Source: a virus. Taken from it: a stretch of DNA of 61,789 nt. A model generated the notes under the pieces. That model did not search any database and was not told the DNA's origin. It saw only the letters and a list, made by a program, of their open reading frames with translations. Shown here in pieces: positions 55,391 through 61,789 of the stretch; within the stretch, counting starts at the first letter, position 1; every line of letters starts with the position of its first letter. The stretch covers positions 1-61,789 of the IMG/VR virus record IMGVR_UViG_3300030419_002074, one strand, 5' to 3'. A program made the position numbers and the translations under genes.

Positions 55391-57037
55391 ATGAGAAAAA
55401 AAAGAATACTTTTTGTATCTGAAGCCTCTTGGAAAAACACAGGGTATTCAGTTTACACTAAAGAAATTTTATCTAGACTAAACCAAATGGAAGACTTGGA
55501 GGTAGCTGAACTCGCTTGCTACGCTCCACCTGAAGCACCCGAGGTTCAAACGACACCTTGGAAAGTTTTTCCAAATAGGCCATCTTCAGGATCTCCAGAG
55601 TACGAACAATACAGAAGTCGTCCCTCCTCAATATTTGGAGAATGGTCGTTTAATAGGGTGTGTCTAGATTTCCTGCCTGATGTTGTTATGGATATCAGGG
55701 ATTGGTGGATGATGGAATTTGAACAAAGGTCTCCATTTAGAGATCTCTTTCACTGGGCTATTATGCCCACTGTAGACGCAATGCCACAAAACCCGCAATG
55801 GATAAATACATATCAATCGGCGGATTCGGTCTTTGCCTACTCCGAGTTCGGTAGAGACACTATGCTCCAACAATGCGATAGCTTAAACTTTGTAGATATT
55901 GCTTCACCGGCTGCCAGTAACCACTACTTTCCAATGGATAATAAAGCGGAACACCGCAGCTCTATGGGGATTAGCGATGACGTTACCATTATCGGAACGG
56001 TTATGCGTAATCAAAGAAGAAAGCTATACCCAGATCTATTCAAGGCCTTTAGGGGTATCCTAGACAAAACAAAAGACAGTAAGTTGTTTTTACTTTGCCA
56101 CACTTATTATCCTGATATTGGGTGGGAAATACCCAATCTATTAAATTATTATGGTCTAAACAATAGAGTCTTATTCTCTCATAGATGTAAGTCCTGCGGT
56201 CACATTAGTGTTGACTTTTTTAAAGACTCTGTAAGTTTTTGCGATAAATGTAATCAGTTTCAAAAACAGCTTGTAGGCATAGAAAATGCAATCAATGAAT
56301 CAGAACTAAACAGTATATACAACCTGTTTGATATATATGTGCAATATGCAAATAGTGAAGGCTTTGGTATGCCTCAACTAGAAGCGGCTTACGCTGGATT
56401 ACCAATAGTTGCTACAGACTATTCTGCGATGGAATCTGTTATAAGAAATATAGACGGTTATCCAATTAAGCCGGTAGAAATGACACTAGAGGCGGAAACT
56501 GGATGCTACAGAGCTGTTCCCGACAATAATTACTTTATAGAACTCATGTCAGATCTCATAAAAGACAAGGAGTCTATGAGAAAAAAGGGAATCGAAACAT
56601 CACGTATAGCAAGAGAAAAATATAGCTGGGACAATACTGCCAACGTTTGGCTTAAACATATACGTTCAATACCAATAAGAGATATCAGTGAGACTTGGTT
56701 ATCACCGCCGAATATAGCCCAGCCCGCAACAAGCATCCCTGCAAATAAAGTAGACCTAGTAGACAAGGTTAATTTTCTATTCACGGACGTTTTACATAAG
56801 CCCGAGTGGATAGGAAGCTACCTATGGTCTAAGATACTAAAGGATTGTACATATAATTTCAGACTCCACAACTCAGATAAGGATTTTTACTTCAATGAGT
56901 CCCATGTTTTAGGCGTGGATAGATATGAACCCTTCAACATAGACAAGGCTATTGAAGAACTTGGAAAGTTTAGAAATCAGATCAACGATTGGGAACAAAT
57001 GAGACTTCAGTACATTCAGTCAGGAGCAATAAAATGA
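55391..57037 (+). CDS. Glycosyltransferase family 4 with inserted zinc ribbon (548 aa)
   Basis: GT-B: RILFVSEASWKNTGYSVYTKEIL at the N terminus, FGRDTMLQQC and NSEGFGMPQLEAAYAGLPIVATDYSAMESVI at the donor site (E-x7-E type, ...NSEGFGMPQLEA). Between the domains is HRCKSCGHISVDF...FCDKCNQF (about 263-285), a CxxC ... CxxC zinc ribbon not usual in GT4. C-terminal ~110 residues are an extra helical domain. It begins a run of glycan genes. Substrate unknown. Confidence 0.82.
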   Translation: MRKKRILFVSEASWKNTGYSVYTKEILSRLNQMEDLEVAELACYAPPEAPEVQTTPWKVFPNRPSSGSPEYEQYRSRPSSIFGEWSFNRVCLDFLPDVVMDIRDWWMMEFEQRSPFRDLFHWAIMPTVDAMPQNPQWINTYQSADSVFAYSEFGRDTMLQQCDSLNFVDIASPAASNHYFPMDNKAEHRSSMGISDDVTIIGTVMRNQRRKLYPDLFKAFRGILDKTKDSKLFLLCHTYYPDIGWEIPNLLNYYGLNNRVLFSHRCKSCGHISVDFFKDSVSFCDKCNQFQKQLVGIENAINESELNSIYNLFDIYVQYANSEGFGMPQLEAAYAGLPIVATDYSAMESVIRNIDGYPIKPVEMTLEAETGCYRAVPDNNYFIELMSDLIKDKESMRKKGIETSRIAREKYSWDNTANVWLKHIRSIPIRDISETWLSPPNIAQPATSIPANKVDLVDKVNFLFTDVLHKPEWIGSYLWSKILKDCTYNFRLHNSDKDFYFNESHVLGVDRYEPFNIDKAIEELGKFRNQINDWEQMRLQYIQSGAIK

Positions 57038-58020
57038 TATCTTTTGTAATTCAAGGCCCAACAAACCACAAAACAAATTTCCCCACATTTCAAAACGGTG
57101 AGTGGAAGGAGAATCGTTATACCACGCAACGATGTATAGATTCGTTAAGAGAGTGGTATCCAGACTCCGAGATCATTGTTTCATGCACTACGGGCGATGC
57201 AGATGACCTCACTAACGTGGACCAACTCCATTATGTAACAGACGACATGCTAGAGTACGACGATAATGTCAATAGACAGATACTTTCCAGTCAAGCTGTA
57301 AAACATGCCAATAACGACATTGTCTGTAAGCTACGAAGCGATATGGTGGCGGGAACCGGTTGGCTAGCACACTTTGTGAACTCAGAGCTGCTGGGTCACA
57401 AGCCTTACAATAGAATAGAGACACACAGAATGTTTGAAAAGTTTGTTTTTATATCTAACTGGAGTTGCGAGTCTGGCCTTTGGTACCATCCGTCAGATTG
57501 GTTCTTTTTAGGACTGAAGCATGATGTTGAAAGTATTTTTGATATCCCACAAAGACTTCACACTGACTGGTGTATTGGGCCGGAACAGTATATAACTATG
57601 AGATGCATGGAAAGAAACGGCTTGCAGGATTGCATAGATTATAACTGGATAGAGAATCACGGAAACCATAATTTTCACTTACGTCAGGGTGTTCCTCCCG
57701 AAGACCATTACATCAAAGAATGGTGGACTGTGTTCTTCAACAATTTTTGCGTCCTTAATCTCGGGTGGACATCTAAAGATCCTAGAATTTGGCGAGTAAC
57801 AGAAGGAGATGATGGTCACTTGGGATACTCTACATACAAGTCTAAGTTTGCCAAAAGCAGAAGTGGCTGGCGTTCAGCGGTAGAGGAACCTAGAATTGAC
57901 CCTAGCGTTAAAGGTGAGTGTGGCCTGATGTCGCACAAGTACCTTGAAAGGGTTGGAGAGTATAAAACCTTAATAAATCATTCTCAGTGGTTAATTGGAA
58001 ATAAGGCTATTTGTTCATGA
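57034..58020 (+). CDS. WavE-family lipopolysaccharide synthesis protein
   Basis: 328 residues. SFVIQGPTNHKT, RCIDSLREWYPDSEIIVSCTTGD, NVNRQILSSQAVKHANNDIVCKLRSDMV (NRQI..s...GL.......KlRSD pattern) and HLYFHPSDWFF-type middle. This is the WavE pattern, associated with lipopolysaccharide core/O-antigen in Vibrio. Probably a GT-A-like transferase. ATGA overlap with the previous gene. Confidence 0.75.
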   Translation: MISFVIQGPTNHKTNFPTFQNGEWKENRYTTQRCIDSLREWYPDSEIIVSCTTGDADDLTNVDQLHYVTDDMLEYDDNVNRQILSSQAVKHANNDIVCKLRSDMVAGTGWLAHFVNSELLGHKPYNRIETHRMFEKFVFISNWSCESGLWYHPSDWFFLGLKHDVESIFDIPQRLHTDWCIGPEQYITMRCMERNGLQDCIDYNWIENHGNHNFHLRQGVPPEDHYIKEWWTVFFNNFCVLNLGWTSKDPRIWRVTEGDDGHLGYSTYKSKFAKSRSGWRSAVEEPRIDPSVKGECGLMSHKYLERVGEYKTLINHSQWLIGNKAICS

Positions 58021-59111
58021 AAGTTCTATACATAGGAAATTATAGAGATGGCACTGGCTGGTCTAATGCCTGTATTAATAATATACTAGCTATGGACGCT
58101 GCTGGTATAGATGTAGTACCAAGAGCTATCAGCTTTAACGTTCATGATAAAGACTATACAGATAAGATTAAATCTTTAGAAATTAAACACAACCTACGAA
58201 GTAGTAATCTTGAATGTGACGTTGTGGTGCAACACACATTGCCTCACCTGTATTGTTATGATGCAAGCTATAAAAATATAGGATTTTTGGCTGTTGAATC
58301 TCACGACTTCAGAAGTACTAATTGGCATCGGTCAATAAATCTAATGGACGAACTATGGGTTCCTAATTCGCAATCAAAAGAATCTGCAATCAGAAGTGGT
58401 GTTGATATTCCAATAAAGGTGGTGCCGCACTCACTCGACATGTCTCGATACGGTAACACAGAGGGACAAAAGATACAGGAGCTACAGAATACTTTTACCT
58501 TTGGGTTTGTAGGCGAGTTTGTAGAGAGAAAGAATATCAAAGCACTAATCAAAGCTTTTCACATTGAGTTTACCCCTAAAGAACCCGTGACACTTCTATT
58601 AAAGACATCTAGGGCCGAGCTTCCGGAAATACAGGCGTACTGTAATACAATTACTCGTGGTCTCAAAATAAGGGGTCAGTATAAACCGGAAGTAGTGATT
58701 GCTGGAATGATGGATCGACAAGACTATATATCTATACTGAGTCAGGTAGACTGTTTTGTAATGCCGAGCAGAGGGGAAGCCTTTTGTATACCTGCACTAG
58801 AATCTATGGCTCTAGGCACACCTTCCATATATACTGATGGTATAGGTATGGATTATTGCGTAGGCGAGAGTGTGGAATCTAGGTTGGAGCCATGCTTTGG
58901 AGCTGTTGACACGCTGCCCAATCTAGACACCGCCGATACAATGTGGAGAGAAATAAACGTAAAGAGCCTTTGCAAAACAATGCGTTCCATGTATAATAAA
59001 CTCAAATCAGAGGATGGGCAGAAACTAAAAGCTTCCTGCATAGAAAGATCGAAAGACTATGACCACAAAGCTATTGGCAACAAAATAAGGGGAATATTGA
59101 ATGACGGCTAA
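58017..59111 (+). CDS. Glycosyltransferase family 4 (second in cluster)
   Basis: 364 residues. KVLYIGNYRDGTGWSNACINNI, LGFLAVESHDF, VPHSLDMSRYG, and FTFGFVGEFVERKNIKALIKAFHIEF (linker) plus PSRGEAFCIPALESMALGTPSIYTDGIGMDY (donor). GT-B fold. Overlaps by ATGA. Ends inside the next gene start. Confidence 0.86.
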   Translation: MKVLYIGNYRDGTGWSNACINNILAMDAAGIDVVPRAISFNVHDKDYTDKIKSLEIKHNLRSSNLECDVVVQHTLPHLYCYDASYKNIGFLAVESHDFRSTNWHRSINLMDELWVPNSQSKESAIRSGVDIPIKVVPHSLDMSRYGNTEGQKIQELQNTFTFGFVGEFVERKNIKALIKAFHIEFTPKEPVTLLLKTSRAELPEIQAYCNTITRGLKIRGQYKPEVVIAGMMDRQDYISILSQVDCFVMPSRGEAFCIPALESMALGTPSIYTDGIGMDYCVGESVESRLEPCFGAVDTLPNLDTADTMWREINVKSLCKTMRSMYNKLKSEDGQKLKASCIERSKDYDHKAIGNKIRGILNDG

Positions 59112-60147
59112 TGCATCTAGAAGGTCAATACGATCTTTAATGAGAAAGGTAGAAAAGGGACAAAAGTTAAATATCCTAACCTTTGCTACCCACGAAAGAT
59201 ACGAACACAACCTTTGCAAGACGGGGCACAATTTTTACTCACTAAAATTTGGTAAGGAATGGGATACTGATTACGCACCAATCCCAAGCAACTACCATAT
59301 CGTGGACTCTCTTCCTGAGTTTGTTGACTTTGATCTGTTTCTTAGCCATACAAGCTGTGGCCGACTTAATTTGGGTCATGATCTACTATCAAGAACTCAG
59401 GAGTCTCCCACAAATAGAGTAAGCATACCGATTCTTAGGCATTGCCATGTGCTTCCAGATATAAGGTATAATTCCCAAGAAGAGATTCGTCGGTTCAAAT
59501 CTATTTTAACAGATTGTAATTCCTTTATATCGGACTTCAACAAGCAGGCGTGGGGTTATCAAAACGAAAAAAACACAGCGGTGATCGAACATGGTGTAGA
59601 TACAGATTTTTGGAAACCAGATGAGGCTATTGAACGAGATAATGTTTGCCTTTCTGTAGTCAACGACTGGCCAAACAGAGATTGGTGTTGTGGATTTAAT
59701 CTTTGGCAAAAAACCGCCCATGATTTACCCTTAAGGGTATTCGGAAAAAGTCCCGGACTTTCGGAGGCTGCTAGAGACACTAATCATTTGCGGGAAATTT
59801 ATCAATCGTCTAGCATTTTTTATAATACGTCTATCCACTCTCCTGTGCCGACCGTTTTGATGGAGGCGATGGCCTGTGGGTGTGCGATTGTCTCAACTGC
59901 TACTTGCATGATACCTGAAGTAATCAAACATGGAGAAAGCGGCCTAATATCGAATAATGCCACAGAACTTCGTGCATATTTAGAGCTTTTGGTTAATAAT
60001 CCTACATTAGCTAGAAAACTAGGAAACAATGCTAGAAAAAGAATAGAGGATCATTACAACCTGAATAAGTTTACCGATAGCTGGAACAACCTTTTTTATA
60101 AAACTATTGAGAACTATTCAGACGTAACGATGGGAGAACAACAATGA
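59101..60147 (+). CDS. Glycosyltransferase family 4 (third in cluster)
   Basis: 348 residues. LNILTFATHERYEHNLCKTGHNFYSL at the N terminus, EHGVDTDFWKPDEAIE and VVNDWPNRDWCCGFNL, then TVLMEAMACGCAIVSTATCMIPEVIKHGESGLI (donor site, MEAMACGCAIV). Begins with a basic N-terminal tail. Frames of adjacent genes interlock. Confidence 0.88.
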   Translation: MTANASRRSIRSLMRKVEKGQKLNILTFATHERYEHNLCKTGHNFYSLKFGKEWDTDYAPIPSNYHIVDSLPEFVDFDLFLSHTSCGRLNLGHDLLSRTQESPTNRVSIPILRHCHVLPDIRYNSQEEIRRFKSILTDCNSFISDFNKQAWGYQNEKNTAVIEHGVDTDFWKPDEAIERDNVCLSVVNDWPNRDWCCGFNLWQKTAHDLPLRVFGKSPGLSEAARDTNHLREIYQSSSIFYNTSIHSPVPTVLMEAMACGCAIVSTATCMIPEVIKHGESGLISNNATELRAYLELLVNNPTLARKLGNNARKRIEDHYNLNKFTDSWNNLFYKTIENYSDVTMGEQQ

Positions 60148-60566
60148 AGATATACTTGAGTCAAGCAGACCAAGAAGATAAAAACTACAGACACTTTCAA
60201 AATGTGGCGATGTTTGTTAGAGAGGTGCTAGACACCGAAGCAAATGAAATAATATGCGATGGTTTTTTAAGTAACTTTTCTTCAGATGAGCTACCACAAG
60301 TGATTAACATCATATGTAGTAAGGTCAGGTTGAATGGTGAAGTGGTTGTTAAAGATTTAGATTTTGATCTTGTGGCTAGACGAATAAGTAGAGAAGAGTT
60401 ATCGGTCACACATATTAATCAAAATATTCTAAGATCGAGGTCTTTTAAATCATTACTGACACTAGAAGATGTAGAACAATTTGTGCCCGAAGGGTTTCAG
60501 GTTTATACCAAAGGTTTTGACGAGAGCATGTGTGAATTTGTTATCCGGTTAAGGAGGGTGAGATGA
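60144..60566 (+). CDS. Methyltransferase-fold-like protein (140 aa)
   Basis: The order of strands (ANEIICDGFLSNFSS, then NGEVVVKDLDFDLVARRISREELSV) resembles the second half of a class I SAM methyltransferase without the Gly-rich SAM loop. A truncated or pseudo-enzyme, or partner. ATG 60144 overlaps GT4 by 4 bases. I do not assign an activity. Confidence 0.5.
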   Translation: MKIYLSQADQEDKNYRHFQNVAMFVREVLDTEANEIICDGFLSNFSSDELPQVINIICSKVRLNGEVVVKDLDFDLVARRISREELSVTHINQNILRSRSFKSLLTLEDVEQFVPEGFQVYTKGFDESMCEFVIRLRRVR

Positions 60567-61378
60567 GTGAAATAAAGACAAACTGCACCGATTGCGTATT
60601 CGCCTTAAGGGACAAAGACCACCAGAGTTCCTGCACGCTCAACAGGCATGAAAAACTAAAAGTAGTAGACACCACAGAGGATAATTATTTTCTGCTAGAA
60701 AGATTTTGCAATACTTATAGACCGCAAGAATGGATTGAAGAGTTAGACCTAGAGGAACAAATGGAGCTTGAGGCAACTGTGCTTAATGAAGTCCGCCCCC
60801 GTATGGGATTCTTTATAAGGTTAGATACTTCTGTACCAGACGCTATAGACAGACTAGACAAAACGCTACAAAGCTGTATCGACATGAATGGAGGTCCGGC
60901 GTATATTGCAGTTATCACAGACAAAGTAGAATATAATGAGGAAATATGGACTCTGTTTATAAAGCACTTTGGTGAAAATAGCGATATTAAATATCACATA
61001 GTACAGCTAGAGGCAGAGTTTGAGGAGCTACCAAGAATACTGGATGAAGCTTTCACACACGCACAAAACGGCTGGATTTATGTTACAAGCTCTGGAAAAA
61101 CAGTGCCTAAAGATACTCTAGATATCTTACATAAACGTCTCAATATAGATCTTCTGCAAATCATGATGGTAGAACCCTACGATAATCTTGATGGTCTAAT
61201 GTTTCCGGCTTTTGTTTTTAAGTTCCTTAATGGCAACAAGACTAAAATCTTTGCCGGAGATGAAAAGGAAGAAGACCCAGAACGTTGCTCATTGCCCTTT
61301 ATAGATAAGATGAAGGAAGCCGAAAAAAGAGGCGAAACGAAATCAATATTTACACTGGAGGAATTTAATGCTTCCTAA
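60563..61378 (+). CDS. Glycan-cluster protein with N-terminal Cys motif (271 aa)
   Basis: N-terminal CTDCVFALRDKDHQSSCTLNR then FCNTY, a four-Cys cluster (zinc or Fe-S) in the first 50 residues. The remaining domain (AYIAVITDKVEYNEEIWTLFIKHFGENSDIKYHIVQLE, then WIYVTSSGKTVPKDTLDIL) resembles a GT-A Rossmann half without a DxD. Possibly an inactive or atypical glycosyltransferase. Sits between the GT4 run and a GT2 gene. Confidence 0.55.
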   Translation: MSEIKTNCTDCVFALRDKDHQSSCTLNRHEKLKVVDTTEDNYFLLERFCNTYRPQEWIEELDLEEQMELEATVLNEVRPRMGFFIRLDTSVPDAIDRLDKTLQSCIDMNGGPAYIAVITDKVEYNEEIWTLFIKHFGENSDIKYHIVQLEAEFEELPRILDEAFTHAQNGWIYVTSSGKTVPKDTLDILHKRLNIDLLQIMMVEPYDNLDGLMFPAFVFKFLNGNKTKIFAGDEKEEDPERCSLPFIDKMKEAEKRGETKSIFTLEEFNAS

Positions 61379-61789
61379 AGTAGCTATTATCTGTGCTAAC
61401 TATAACTATGGTGACTACATTGTTCCAGCCATAGAGAGCATCATTAATCAAACTTATAAAGGTGAGCTTCGTATTTATGTTGTTGACGATGGATCGTCTG
61501 ATGACTCTTGGGAAAAAATTTCAAATTACCCATGCGATCATTTGTTTACAAAAAGGATAGAAAATTCTGGTGCCAGTGTTGCCCGTAATATCGCCATTGA
61601 AATGTGTTGGGATTGGGCTGATATTATTGGCATCCTCGATGCTGACGACTCATACTATCCAGAAAAGATTGAGAAGTTAGTAAACAGGCTTGTCGAACAC
61701 GAAGAAGTCGGAGTGGCATACGCAGATTACGAAAATCGTTTTCCACATTTTTACAAAAGAGAATTCAAGCCTTCGTATCACCTTCAGGG
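61368..61789 (+). CDS. Glycosyltransferase family 2 (partial, runs off window)
   Basis: GT-A start: VAIICANYNYGDYIVPAIESIINQTYKGELRIYVVDDGSSDDS, NSGASVARNIAIE and IIGILDADDSYYPEKIEKLV with the DxD. ATG 61368 has GGAGG upstream. The C-terminal part lies beyond 61789. Confidence 0.93.
   Translation, partial: MLPKVAIICANYNYGDYIVPAIESIINQTYKGELRIYVVDDGSSDDSWEKISNYPCDHLFTKRIENSGASVARNIAIEMCWDWADIIGILDADDSYYPEKIEKLVNRLVEHEEVGVAYADYENRFPHFYKREFKPSYHLQ

Noticed and set aside
1-61789. Integrated prophage or plasmid with attachment sites
   Set aside because: No integrase, no host flanking genes, no repeats flanking the tRNA genes, and uniform gene style to both edges. A lytic-type phage segment is simpler.

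Overview
The window is part of a tailed double-stranded DNA bacteriophage genome. Every supported gene lies on the + strand. Genes are tightly packed, many overlap by 1 to 77 bases, and the DNA is AT-rich. The phage assignment rests on the mix of genes: an rIIB-like gene, a holin-like gene, a small sigma factor, putative virion proteins with strong leaders, PhoH, a complete dNTP-supply set (NrdA, NrdB, ThyX, dCMP deaminase, dNMP kinase, MazG) and a phage replisome. No terminase, portal or recognised capsid gene is present, so this is only a segment of a larger genome.

Layout. 1-8644: small genes of mostly unknown function, an rIIB-like gene, then an RNA island at 2623-3206 with tRNA-Glu, a circularly permuted tmRNA, tRNA-Ile(UAU), tRNA-Met(CAU) and tRNA-Arg(UCU), followed by a UDP-sugar dehydrogenase-like gene and GMP reductase. 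8637-13436: a secreted-nuclease-type SNase, a serine-rich/cysteine-rich protein, an adjacent glycosyltransferase, a cytidylyltransferase-family enzyme, a eukaryotic-type phosphomannomutase and dCMP deaminase. 13491-15824: SSB, a structured RNA leader and an Hsp20. 15867-23138: an envelope-directed block with a PAP2 phosphatase and three DUF1501 proteins, each with a twin-arginine signal, separated by small anchored or secreted proteins. 23128-30605: a fucosyltransferase-like enzyme, a GT4, a papain-like protease, small membrane proteins including a holin candidate, a sigma factor and a probable abundant virion protein. 30745-34742: nrdA, nrdB and thyX. 34763-36971: DUF6165, a SET-domain protein, a radical SAM enzyme and MazG. 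37018-41386: a probable virion protein, PhoH and small genes. 41349-55389: the replication block with a RecA/UvsX-like recombinase, an M19 dipeptidase, a GT47, a Vsr-like nuclease, DnaB, DnaG, dNMP kinase, a RecB-like nuclease, DNA polymerase III alpha split into two genes around a DnaQ-like exonuclease, and a second SSB. 55391-61789: a glycosyltransferase and WavE cluster that runs off the end.

How the parts work together. The phage carries its own replisome with a bacterial-type family C polymerase instead of a T4- or T7-type enzyme, its own nucleotide supply, its own ribosome-rescue RNA and a large sugar-transfer capacity with about nine glycosyltransferase-type enzymes. The glycan genes could decorate virions or change the host surface.

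Host. DUF1501 proteins with Tat signals are especially expanded in Planctomycetes. Three copies in one phage therefore suggest a planctomycete host, or past gene exchange with one, in an aquatic setting. This is inference and needs a database search.

Transcription. Sigma70-type promoters with TTGACA and TATAAT recur. One subclass shares spacer and start-site sequence. A second element, GTATATAAT without a -35 box, precedes two probable virion genes and may be a late promoter read with the phage sigma factor.
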